A DNA stretch of 64,000 bases from Fallopia convolvulus. Lineage: Eukaryota > Streptophyta > Magnoliopsida > Caryophyllales > Polygonaceae. A model generated the notes under the pieces. That model did no database searches. It was given only the letters and a program-made list of their open reading frames with translations, and was not told where the DNA came from. The position numbers and the translations under genes are program-made. Location of the stretch: NCBI GenBank assembly GCA_964016875.1, contig OZ024733.1, forward strand, positions 7,060,984 through 7,124,983. The letters are read 5' to 3'. Below are positions 10,092-21,911 of this stretch, in pieces; the first letter of the stretch is position 1; every line of letters starts with the position of its first letter.

Positions 10092-11341
10092 TGCTCAAAA
10101 AATACTGCATCACGATATTCACACAAAGACCAATCACTCAAACACATGAATCGATAAGCTGCAATATTTTCTGCATAACCAATAAAAACAGCATCAAAAG
10201 TCTTAGATACAATTCCATCAACCTTAAAGGAAGGCAATCCCACTTTAGCTAAACACCCCCACACTTTCAGATATTTCAGATTAGGCGCATCTCCTTTCCA
10301 TAACTCATAAGGTGTCTTATCTAGCCTTTTATGAGGAACTTTGTTAAGAATATGGTTGGCCGTCAAGACATCTTCCCCCCCCCCCCCTCACATATTATCA
10401 GGCAATCTAGAAGTAGGAAGCAATGCATTCATCATTTCTTTTAAAGTTCTGTTTTTCCTTTCTGCTATCCCATTTTTTTGTGGGCCATAAGGAGATATAA
10501 ACTCATGAATAATACCATTACTCTCACAAAATTCTTTTAAAGAGTTTATGACATATTCGCCACCTCTATTTGATCTAAGTCTTTTTATTTTTCGATTCAT
10601 TGATTTTCTACTTCTGCTTTATAGACATAAAACATTTGTTCAGCCTCATCTTTGGATCGTAACAAGTACAATTTGGTATATCTCGAATGGTCATCTACAA
10701 ACGTAATATAATAGCGTTTGCCTCTTCTACTTTTTATGTTTCTAAAGTCAGCTAAATTTGAGTGGACTAATTCTAGCAAAGCAGAAGTCCTTTCATTCAC
10801 AGTATTAAAGGGTCGTTTTATATATTTAGCTTCAACAAAGATTTCAAATTTTTCTTGACCTTGATTAACCAAATTCGGAATTAAACCCATAGCATGCAAA
10901 CGATTCACATATTTCACATTTAAGTGTCCAGTTCTAGCTTGCCATAAATCCAAAGACTCCACTATATAAGTAGAAGAAGTAATATTCTAATTATCAATCA
11001 TGGTTTGAAGACATACAAACATCCAGATCTCTACCCTTTTCCTACAAATTCACCATTTTTAGTTAAGACTATTTTCTAGCTTCAATCACTTGTTTAATGC
11101 CAACAATTTCTAGCAAACCAGATGAAATCAGATTTCTACGCAGAGAAGGAACATAGAAGATATTTTGTAGTAAAAGTGACTTCCCTGAAGTGAGTTTTAG
11201 AGAAACTTTCCCTTTCCATAGGACTTGGGAGACGACGGAATTTTCCATGTAGACTTGATCAATTTCAGCAGCTTTTTCAAAGTCAGTGAACATCTCCATG
11301 TTAGCACAAAAGTGTTTGGTTGCTGCAGAATGACAAGAAGG
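10092..11341 (-). pseudogene. Copia-1 protease end, GAG-pre-integrase and integrase
   Basis: Minus-strand Ty1/Copia coding. 11341-11069: protease tail with LLLQNIFYVPSLRRNLISSG. 10962-10597: GAG-pre-integrase (LWQARTGHLNVKYV) and integrase start with YYITFVDDHSRYTKLYLL. 10600-10388: RSNRGGEYVINSLKEFCESN and PYGPQKNGIAERKNRTLKEM, covering the later integrase catalytic positions. 10366-10092: KTPYELWKGDAPNLKYLKVW. Frameshifts separate these blocks, one at a C homopolymer (10377-10387). Gag and the 5' LTR are absent; the element is truncated at about 11341. Confidence 0.85.
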
Positions 11342-11776
11342 TTAAAGAAAGGAGATACACGATATCTTTCAATAATAAGAAATTATAACTAGCAAATATG
11401 AGTGTTTGAAAAAGCGTGTACAATTGGAGTACATGATATATATTTTGATATTAAAGAAATTTCTAGATTTGGAAGGCAAGGAATTAACTAATCCTATAAG
11501 TTCTCAAAAAAGAAAGAAGACTAAGCTTGCGTTCGGTATTTCACAAATAGAGATGAGCTTGTTACCATTTTATCACCTAGCAGGGACAAGTTAGAGAAGT
11601 TGTTGGGGGGGGGGGGCAAAGCAGTGACATTGATAAAGATGTTTCTCTCATAATTAAAGCCATGAAGTGGCTTCTGACTCATAATAAAGGTTCATGCAAG
11701 GCCTTTGATGAGAGCAAAGATAATGAGGAGGAGGGTTATGGAACCCCTTGGAAGTTTTCCAACATTCCAGCCATGC
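11342..11776. other. Unassigned sequence between Copia-1 and tandem duplication
   Basis: No recognised coding region. A 62-codon frame (11406-11594, +) has no known motif. A run of about 12 G is at about 11607-11618. This may be degraded gag-like material from another element. Confidence 0.3.
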
Positions 11777-13156
11777 AAACACCCAAAGCATAGGTTCAAC
11801 CAATGCGGAGTTGGAAACCCTCCCAAACCACTAAAACCAAATTTGATAGGGACTACGAGTCAAGGTTGATGACCTTATGTTTGAAGCGAACTACTTATGT
11901 TAAAGTTGAGTAGCTCTAAGCTTTCTAGTGATCTAAAAAGGAAAAGAAAACTTGTGGGTGCAATTTTTATAAGAAACCAACACGACAAAAGGTCGATATA
12001 AAGGAGGACAAGATATTAATGAAACAAAAGTTGCAAATTGTTAGTGATCGTAACAACCACTTGGAAGCAAATTGTAAATTTTCTTGAACATAAAGTTTCT
12101 ACTTATCTATATTGCATTAAAGGGCACAAGATGTACAAGATGTGGTTGAAACAAGTTGAGGAAATAATTCTACTACTCAAGGTCATAATTCCATAGTCAA
12201 AGGTGAATTTGCCTGAAAAGAAGGAGCCATATATATACAAGGGACATGATCTCAAGGACAAAAGCCATAAACAAGGTTCAAACAAGACTAAGGGAAATGG
12301 AAAGAGTGTGGATACTATGCTTTCAAGGGTGATAAAAAATTTCTAGATCAAGTATTTTGAGTTCGGAACATGCATTCTAAAATGCCCCATCATTAGTGGT
12401 GATGGTGGCTAACAACATGGACCGAAATTGGAGCTTTTTATCCTAACTCTTAAAAATGCCAATTCAAGCGATGTAAACACCCAAAGCATAGGTTCAACCA
12501 ATGCGGAGTTGGAAATCCTCCCAAACCACTAAAAGCAAATTTGATGGGGACTACAAGTCAAGGTTGATGACCTTATATTTGAAGCGGACTACTTATGTTA
12601 AAGTTGAGTAGCGCTAAGCTTTCTAGTGATCTAAAAAGGAAAGAAAACTTGTGGGTGCAATTTTTATAAGAAACCAACACGAAAAAAAGTCGATATAAAG
12701 GAGGACAAGATATTAATGCAACAAAAGTTGCAAAGTGTTAGTGATCGTAACAACCGCTTGGAAGAAAAAGGTAAATTTTCTTGAACATTAAGTTTCTACT
12801 TATCTATATTGCATTAAAGGGCACAAGATGTGGTTGAAACAAGTTGAGGAAATAATTCTACTACTCAAGGTCATAATTCCATACTCAAAGGTGAATTTGC
12901 CTGAAAAGAAGGAGCCATACATATACAAGGGACATGATCTCAAGGACAAAAGCCATAAAGAAGGTTCAAACAAGACTAAGGGAAATGGAAAGAGTGTGGA
13001 TACTATGCTTTCAACGGTGATCAAAGATTTCTAGATCAAGTATTTTGAGTTCGGAACATGCGTTCTAAAATGCCCCATCATTAGCGGTGATGGTGGCTGA
13101 CAACATGGGCCGAAATTGGAGCTTTTTATCCTAACTCTTAAAAATGCCAATTCAAG
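11777..13156. repeat. 0.7-kb tandem duplication
   Basis: Unit 1 is 11777-12474 and unit 2 is 12475-13156. Both start AAACACCCAAAGCATAGG and finish near AAAATGCCAATTCAAG. They are nearly identical apart from small substitutions and indels, including a 9-bp ATGTACAAG-type segment missing from unit 2. Each has a short plus-strand frame with GHKMWLKQVEE and PEKKEPYIYKGHDLKDKSH; the latter is lysine-rich and could be a degraded gag, but I cannot identify it. Confidence 0.75.
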
Positions 13157-15232
13157 TCTCATTTTCCCTTTTAATGACTTAAATTTGTCCTCATTTTTTC
13201 CTTAAACCCAATATGCATTTTATCATAACTCTTAGAAAATATATTCTATTAAATAAGATTACGAATAAATACAATTAAATATTAATAAGATGTTGCATTT
13301 GTTATTCTAACACTCTTTTTAACATACAAGGCACAGATTAGGTTATTTTAATATTACAAGCCCAACCTAAATTATCGCAGAGGATGATCTTAATGAAATA
13401 TAATAATAAAGGTTTGTTGAGAACAAATCAAGTGTAGAGTAGAAGAATGAGACATTGCATACATTATAGTAGTTGGGATAAGACTAATCACTTCTTGAAA
13501 GACCGGAATGTTGACATGTCGTCTAAAATTCAGTCTTACAATTACATTACTTGTAATAATGATAAAACTGAAATTCCATAATGTTAGTCAAATTATGAAA
13601 ATTCAAGATTATAGTTTATAATAACTATGTAGTATTAAATCATCTTCTTGAATAGTAAGTTTTGAATTTTTAGAGAAACAACAAACTTAATCCCTTTAAG
13701 AAGAGCCGAGGGTTTTACTTTTAAAACATATTTTAAGTGGAATAAATTTTCTAACTAAAGCTAAAATGTCACTATTATAATTTCGATCTATAAAATAATA
13801 AATGATCCAATTTTAATAATATACTAGTGTAGTTACCCGCACCAGGCGCAGATTTTGTTAATTTTTTTTCTTGAAGTTTATATCAAAACTGCATCATCTT
13901 ACTTCATGTCTATGTCAATAGATTAAATATATGTATGTTATATTTATATATATATATATTAATTATCTTTTAAATAGTGAAAAATAGTAATTAAGTATTT
14001 TATAAGTTTGAAAAAATATACAAATCAATGTTAAATGTAAAGTAATTTGAAAATAATTCCACCAAAAAAAAGTAATTTGGAAAAAATCATAATTTCGATA
14101 TCTTATCAAACAATTTAGGTAGATAAAAAATTATAATCAAACTCCAATATAATTAAACTCGTATTTTTTTATAGTTTTAAATTTTTAATAAATATATATT
14201 ATTTTGTCTAAGTGTAAATTAAATTATCTAAAAATATAATAAAAAAAATTCACATTTATAATAAAATGGAATCATGATCACATACACATTTATTTCGATC
14301 ACTACACTGAAAAATGGAATTATGAGGATTAAAATAGTTATATAACATTTTTATAATGATAAAAATGTAAACTGCAAATATTGAAAATAAAGTATAAAAT
14401 AGTTTATTTAAAATTTAGTCTTACATTTAACCCTATTAGAACACAAAATATACAAAAGTAAGATATGATGTATTCAAATTAAATAGAATTAGGTTTTAAT
14501 TTCCCTTAAATGAAAAATATATTACTTTTTAAAAAGAAGATTTTATTTTTTTAAAATATATCATCTTATTTAAAAGATGTGATTTATTGAGATCTAAAGT
14601 AATAATTAAATTTGAGCTCAATATTTAACCATAACAAAATATACAATAATTAAAATTGGTTTAAAATTTAATAGACAATTATGCTCAAACCAGATAAATT
14701 TTGGTTTTCATTTACCTTAAATGAAAAATATATTATTTATCTGGTTTGAAAGAGTATCTTTGTTAAGAAATATGATATTATTTTAAGTTTAAATATAAGT
14801 TTAATAATAATGAAAGTTCATTTATATTTAATTTATAAATATGTTTAAATTTAAGAGTAAAAGTAAGTAGGTTAAATAAAAAATCATATTCTAGATCACT
14901 TGGGTTGAATGTGTTACATTTTAAATATATATTTGTCAATTACTTTATTTCAGATCACGGTCACATAATATTTATAATGAATGTTCCTAATATATATTAT
15001 AGTCAACCAAAATCTTCTTTGTAGAATGACATAAAATTGGAAATAAAATTTAAAGAATATTACCAAATTATAGAAAATTACAAAAAAATACTATAAAAAA
15101 TACTATAAAAAATACTACAATTTTCAAGATAATGATAAGATCATAGAGTACTTAATATGTTAATCGCTTATTATCCAAAATAAATTTTTTTATAGAAAAA
15201 TATGCAACCAAATAAATATTATAATATGAACC
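13157..15232. other. AT-rich intergenic sequence
   Basis: Very AT-rich, with no coding region and no clear TIR or LTR. A possible Helitron 3' end is annotated separately at 13824. The rest may be old repeat debris. Confidence 0.4.
13824..13856 (-). mobile_element. Possible Helitron 3' terminus
   Basis: On the minus strand a GC-rich imperfect hairpin (CTGCGCCTGGTGCGGG) is followed by about a dozen bases, then CTAG and T. This is the layout of the Helitron ends at 20416 and 32408, but the stem contains G-T pairs. I could not find the partner 5' TC end. Confidence 0.35.
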
Positions 15233-18200
15233 GAGATTTCGGTTAATCGAAGTTCGGTTAACCGTGATTTCGGTTAGTTAAAATCGATAACCAAAACCGA
15301 ACCGTGAATCCCGGTTAACCGTAGTTCGGTTAACCAATTTTTCGGTTCGGTTTTCTCAGTTAACGGTTAACCGTTTATGTAATTTTAAATTAAATAATTA
15401 AGATTAAAATAATAAAATTTGAATAAAAAAGTGATAAAGTAAGACTTTTATTTTAAATATGTACTTATATCATATTGTTTTGGTTGTTGTAAACAAATAT
15501 CGAGAGTATATACTACATTATGTGGAATCAAACATTGTGTGTATTAATTTTATCTCATCAAATTTAATAAGATTCTCTTATATCGATGTGAAGTGGAAAA
15601 ATAGTGTCTAAATTGTTAAAATTGAAGAAGGAAAGACTAAAACTACATTAACACTTTGAAGATCATGGAGTTTAACCACTAAATAAATCAAAGATTACTA
15701 ATATTTGAATAAAATATTAATATATTTTCGGTTTTTTGGTTAACCGTTATATGTAAATGTAACACCCCTATTTTACAACATTGGGTGTTACCGCCAGTGA
15801 CCTCAGACTTTACCGTCCATAGTCACCCATGGCTTTTAGAATGATATAGAACAATTAAAATGTGGAATAAAACATAATACATAATGAGAAAAGGTGCTCC
15901 CGAGGGAGACTTGGTTCTTACAAAACATCTTACATTGTTTTCAAACATAAAGTTGTTCGGAATTGAAATGCAAAACCTGCTTGTCCTTGAAACGTAATGA
16001 AACTAAAGCAAAATGATAGAAAGGTACATCTTGAAAATCCTTGTTCTTCCTTCGTCTTCACTTCACGCCTTGTTGGGATTCCTAGATTCTGACATAATTC
16101 GCGAGGGGCGATAGAATGCCAGGCAAACATGCGGAAAAGAAGAATTAGTCTAAGAGACTAAGCAAGCGGGAATGGAACTTCCCGAGGGTATTTTGGAAAT
16201 TTCAAGTATTATAGAAAGAGATATTAGGGTTGTGTTTACGATGGGGCTATATGCTAAGGCTTGTTTATGTGGAGCTTAAATGGTTCAAAGAAGAGTATAT
16301 CTTAGACGAAGATAACTCGAAAAGCGATAGAAGAACTACTAGATTGTAGACTTCTTTAGGATTTCGGAAGTGTGTTGGGAACGTTTATTAATTCATACAA
16401 GTAAAAACCTCTCGCGCCCTGAGCGGACCGAGAGCCGGATCGATCATTTGAGACCGGTCTGGTTTTGGTATCTTAAATGTGCATTCGCACTTATCTTATA
16501 TAGTGACGAAAGATATTCGACTTTGTTAATGATTTTTAATAGGGAGTGGTGGGACACGGATAATCCGAGCCACCCGAGGGAGAACTTCAATTCCCCGGCA
16601 CTTAGCTAGAGTGCGCACAATCCCTCCTTGCAATCGGAGCGGATGGAGATCATGATCCCGAAAGTCGTATGGACGTACGACTTAGTAAGGTTATATAGAG
16701 GCATCGGCTATCCCGCACCCCTTTCTAGTTTATTCAATGTAAATCTCTGAGCGAGACCACAAGCAATCAAGATAATAACCACACTAGCATATATAATCCT
16801 ATTACGAGTATATAAAGCAACCATGCTAACAATGGGTCGTTATATCTAGCATTCGATATTTCCTAGGTTCATTTTTATTGAGACATACAAGTCGTTCCCA
16901 ACATCGAGAAATATCATGTAGACGGATATAAAAGGGCACAAGGGGAAATTCCACTTGCCTTGGTTTACAACGTATACTATTGATTCTTGACGAATGGTGC
17001 GGTTTGCAACTTCGAACGCGGATCCCTACCTAAAGACACGGGATTTACGAACGGCTTATAAATATGGATTCCTCTTAACTTGGATTTTCTCTTATAATAC
17101 TTTTATAAGAGAAGCGGAAATCTAAATTATTATGGTAATAATTTAGAAGATGATTTAAAATAATAATGTTCCTTCATTATTATTTTGGTTTTGTAATATC
17201 CTTTTTATTCCATAAAGATTCTATTTAATAATACTAAAATAATCCTTTTTAACTTCACTTGTTGATTCCTTTTAATATAATTTAGGCAAGTATAATTTTA
17301 CAAAAATATCATACTTTATCTAAAAAGTATTTTTCCTATAGAATGTACAATCCTTATTAAGATTTTAAAGAATCTATTTTAACCTTTTGACATATTTAAC
17401 TCAATTAAACTCTTATTTTCCAATTTTCAAAATATTCCTTAGTGAACTTTATAATATTATTTCCTTTATCAAAATACTTTATTAATAATGTTCTCTTAGT
17501 AGAATTTTATTTAATTATATAATTCATATAAAATAAAGCTCATAGCCTTATAATCTATTTTCTTGGAAGTTTCCATAATTAAGACTTTCTATTTTTCCTT
17601 ATAAGGTAACTTCCTAAATTTAACATATATTCAATTAATCTTATTTATTTTATTCCAATAATTCTTTTCATATTATATGGCTTATAAAATATCTATGATC
17701 ATAACTTATACTATAGGATCATGGCTTATAACATAAAATCATGTCTTACAAATATTCTATTTCATACTTATAGTCCATTATTGTAATATTTTATGTTATA
17801 AAATAATATCCTTTCTATATTTAAATGATTTCTTTCCAAACAAGTCGACTTTATGCTATATAATGTTATAGACTCTTTATAAGATCATACTTCTTGTATA
17901 TAACCTAGACTTATGTTTTGTAATAATTCTCTACACTTTAGTGATTAACAAATTAATATTCTTCTCCTATGGTGACTTTAATAATATAATTATTAATAAT
18001 TTTATTCTTCCATAAAATCAATATCTAAAGTAAAACTATAGTTCATGACTACTAGTTTTGAAACAATTATACTTTTGTAAAATTTCTTTACAATTTTATT
18101 ATTATAGTATGTCGTAAGTATTCTAGCGTCATCATAATCTATTATAACTAATATCATAAACCAACCTAGTTTACTTTATATTCAAAATTATATAAAAATA

Positions 18201-19296
18201 CTAATAAAGTTCCTATTTTGTAGTAGCTTTACACTTAGGGTTATGCTATTTTATATTTTAATAACTAATGGATTTATTTAATAAACTTATCATCATTACT
18301 AAGAACATATAATATGATATCGTCTTATAGTTCAAGACATGCAATATTATTACCTTATATAAATCTTACTTCTTTATAAAGGTGATATTTCTAAGATTAA
18401 ACTATATTTCATGTGCTAGTAATTTTATAAAATAACTTTTTATAACAATCCTTTATTATTATGGATATAACATGTCTTGCATAATATACTTTAATATTAT
18501 ATACTAAATTCTCGATACTTTTATTTAATTCTTACTAATCAAGATCTTCAAATAATATTTTTATTAAATGATAACTTTATTAATATAACTATCATTAATG
18601 TAATTATATTCATATAACATGATATTCTCTATAGTTTAAGACATGCAACAATTTTATCTTATAGAAATCTTATTTCTTTTATAAAGGTGACATTTTTTAT
18701 ATTACAAACTCTATTTCATATGCTAGTTATTTTATAAAAATATCGTTATAAGAAAAACACATGTCTAGCATAATATTATACTCATCATATGATTTAAGTA
18801 ATCTAGTAGGGTTATATTTACCATAGTAACTAATATCTTTTCTAAAATTATTTACTCCTTCTCTACAACTAACAAGATCTACTTAATAAATTTAATAGAT
18901 TTAATTTTACACTAACTTATTTATTCTACTCATTAAAATACATAAATCGATTTAATAAAAATAAGGGTGTAGGATTATACTTTTCTTACTTTTGTATTAC
19001 AGAACACATGAGAAGGGCGGAGGAGAGGACCGGTGGACAGGGGCGGCGCACCAGCAGGGACGGCGGGGCACGGACGGTGCTCAGCGGGGCTCCGGCAGCT
19101 GCTGGGGGTTCGTCGGTGGTCCGGCCTAGGGGTGGTGGTGGTTTGGTGATGGTTTGAATGGCCTCCAATGGTGATTTGGTGAGAAAAATCAGAATTTTTT
19201 AATGGCTTTCTATGGCTGATTTTTGAACATTTGAGAGCTATTTGCAAGAAGGGAAGGAGAAGGATGAATGTGTGGGTGTTAGGAGAAGATGAAGGC

Positions 19297-19308
19297 CCTT
19301 TTTATAGG
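19297..19308 (-). promoter_or_regulatory. LTR TATA box
   Basis: Minus strand CCTATAAAAAGG, matching in position the CTATATAAAGG of the related LTR at 6546-6556. It is the likely core promoter of the LTR. Confidence 0.5.
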
Positions 19309-19555
19309 CCAAGGGGAAAGCTTCTTCAATCCATGGCAATGGTGATGGACCTATGGAGGAGAAGGAGGTGCCCATCTATTGGTCAAAAGTGTGCTTGTTG
19401 GAGGGTGATGCAAGGTGATGTATCAAATGTGGTCTTGCAAGCCAAAGAGAAGGTGGAAGGCATGCATAGCTCCCATGTCAAATCAATTTGACTTGTTTGG
19501 AGAAGAAGACTTAAGAATTGATATAAAATTAAAAAGGGTGGGGTAGATGGCAAGG

Positions 19556-19640
19556 AAGTTCACTTGGTCTAGCGGAATAGAGAGGGGGGCGTGTGGAGTG
19601 AGTTGCAAGAGGTCTCGGGTTCAAGTCCCGGCTCTTGCAT
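19556..19640 (+). other. tRNA-like block antisense to the LTR
   Basis: A-box-like TGGTCTAGCGG (19565-19575) and B-box GGTTCAAGTCC (19618-19628) at tRNA-gene spacing. A perfect T-arm (TCGGG, loop TTCAAGT, CCCGG; 19615-19631) is enclosed by a perfect 8-bp stem, TGCAAGAG (19604-19611) with CTCTTGCA (19632-19639). The true 5' acceptor strand (GTTCACT) does not pair with the 3' side, so it is not a normal tRNA gene. It is likely a tRNA-derived insertion in the ancestral LTR. Confidence 0.6.
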
Positions 19641-20078
19641 TCTTTCTATTGAATTTTCATGTATTTTTACTAACTTGTTTTACCTCTTTTTATCTACTAA
19701 AACCTAAATTTACGAATTATTTTTATTTAAATGCTTCTATATATTCATAACCCTCATAATGCTTTCTTGCAATTTATTTCATTTTAATTTACGTACGAAT
19801 TTCCTTTTAAAGAGAAAAGGGTTATATATAAAATATATTTAAAGCTTCTCCTTTATAAAAGAAAGAATTATAAAATTATATTATATTGGATTTAACGTCT
19901 TCGAATATTGCGGATATTACAGTAAAGTCGTGAACCGAAACCGAACCGATAACCGAAAATATTTTCGGTTCGGTTAACCAAACCGAAATTTCAAAAAAAG
20001 TCGGTTTGGTTAACCTAAAAAATTATCGGTTTTTCGGTTCGGTTTTTCGGTTTCGGTTTTTTATGGACACCCCTACTC

Positions 20079-20415
20079 CATAGTACATACACCTTCAACG
20101 ATCCAATTTGGAAAAAAAATTAATTGTTTAAAATCAATTTTCATATCCAAACCTATTTGGAAAAAAAAATATTCAGTACAAAATTCGAAATTCCAAGTTT
20201 TGAAAATATTAAACAATCAAATGACATTTTTTTTTATCCAAATCCAGTTCAAAAGATTAAGGAAAAAAATATTTTGTACAAAATTCAAAATTTCAACTTT
20301 CCAAAATATTAAACAATCAAATGAGATTTTTTTAATCCAAATCCAGTTCAAAGATTAAACAGTTATAAATTAAAAGATTTATTGAAAAGAAAGTTTTTTT
20401 TATATATATAATTAA
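20079..20415. other. AT-rich sequence with a diverged tandem repeat
   Basis: No gene is seen. A segment of about 100 bp containing AAATATT, CAAAATTC and AAACAATCAAATGA recurs two to three times (about 20120-20360). Confidence 0.4.
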
Positions 20416-21911
20416 CTAGCAAGACCCGGTCGTGCCATGCACGACTATGACTTAAGAATTATTTTTTTATGTAGGAACCATATATTAAATCAATAATTAT
20501 TAACAATTAAATAAGTAGTGGTACACCTCATATTTTAAAAAATATTAGGTGTATACCACCACTAATCTCATTATAAATTGATATTATACATTTATAGATT
20601 TATACATATGCTTTAATATTATAAAAGTGACACCTCACACATAAGGGGCGACGAATAGTAAAGCCCTATTAAAATTTATGTCCATAAAAATAAAATCATA
20701 GAGATCTCGCGTATTCATAGTTTCATATTTACAATAGAAAAAATTACGGTACATATATCTCACGTACTAATATAATTATATAATATTAAAGTTTCTCACT
20801 TACTAATATCGTGTGTACACATTACATATTGTTAAAGAATCAAAGATCAAGTAGTAATGTATTATGTACAATTATTATTTAATTATTGTAAAAACTTAAA
20901 AATTTATATAATATTAAAATTTATGAATTTATGTTCATAACGATGGAATAGTAGAGATTACGTTCTAATTTGACTATATAATATTGAAAATTTGTTCATA
21001 AAGATAAATAGTATATAACGATTAATTGAGAATAAATCTCGTTCGTTCCTTCCAAAAAATCAACGTCCCTAATTAAACATTCATTAAAAAAAAAATACGG
21101 CACGGGCGAATTTTTCCCGTATTATTCGCTTATTTTTCAATAAAATACGGCACGGACGAATTTTTTCCGTATTATTCACGTATTTTTCGAAAAATATGTT
21201 TTTATGTGACGCGCCCAGTTTGTTCATCAGAAATAGCGATTTGTTCATCAATATTCACCATTTGTTCATCAATACTAACTCATTGTGCATCGAGTTTTTG
21301 ATAACATTGTTCATCGATTTTGACCTTTTTTAATTTTTAGTTTTATTTTTTAACCTTATTTATGAGTATGAATACAATATTATCTAGTTTTGATGCACAT
21401 ATAAGTAGTTTCGATATACCAATATTTGTTCATTGATATAACCATGTTTGTTCATTGATATACAATTATTTGTTCATTGGTATACCATTATTTGTTCTTT
21501 GATATACTCTTTTTTGTTCATTGGTATACCATGTTTGTTCATTGATATAACTTTTTTGTTCATTGATCTAACCTTTTGTTTGTGAATTGAAATAAACTTA
21601 TGTTTATGTGTCAATGCCACCAACTTGTACATTTAGGACTATTAATACCATCAACTTGTACATTTAAGACTATCTATTTGTGCATTTTTGCATTTATTTT
21701 GTGCTTTAAGTCTATCTTGAATGCAAAGGATAATACGAATGAAGTGCTTTAAGGCTAACTTGTCAATACGAATGAAGTGCTCAATATAGTATCAAAATAA
21801 GATAAGTTTGATGTAGAAACTTGAATGCAAAGGATAATAGATAAAGAATCTGACTTTGCAATGATATGGTGTATGCTAAGAGAACGAGGTAGCACAAATC
21901 GAAGAGGAGTG

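Larger units (their letters stand above)
15758..19921 (-). mobile_element. 4.16-kb solo LTR (Gypsy-type) with 5-bp target duplication
   Basis: Plus-strand ends are TGTAACACCCC (15758) and GATATTACA (19921), flanked on both sides by GTAAA (15753-15757 and 19922-19926). No internal coding region is present, so it is a solo LTR left by LTR-LTR recombination. Transcription runs on the minus strand: a TATA box at 19297-19308 is followed by a GC-rich leader (about 19010-19130). Most of the body is AT-rich. A tRNA-like block lies near its start at 19556-19640. A truncated, diverged copy is at 5879-7849. Confidence 0.85.
15233..20078. repeat. CGGTT-rich repeat element (hAT-like), split by a solo LTR
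   Basis: 15233-15757 and 19927-20078 are full of CGGTTAACCG, GGTTCGGTT and their complements and form one unit once the LTR at 15758-19921 is removed. The right end reads GGACACCCCTA (20065-20075). Plant hAT-type elements often have TAGGGGTGTCC ends and CGGTT subterminal repeats. The left terminus is not recognisable. Confidence 0.5.

Noticed and set aside
12800..13024. 74-aa ORF duplicated with 12103-12285
   Set aside because: It lies on the strand opposite the more plausible frame of the tandem unit, with no recognisable motif.
19556..19640. A functional tRNA gene
   Set aside because: A-box, B-box and T-arm are good, but the 5' acceptor strand does not pair with the 3' strand and no anticodon arm is clear; it is also shared with another LTR copy.
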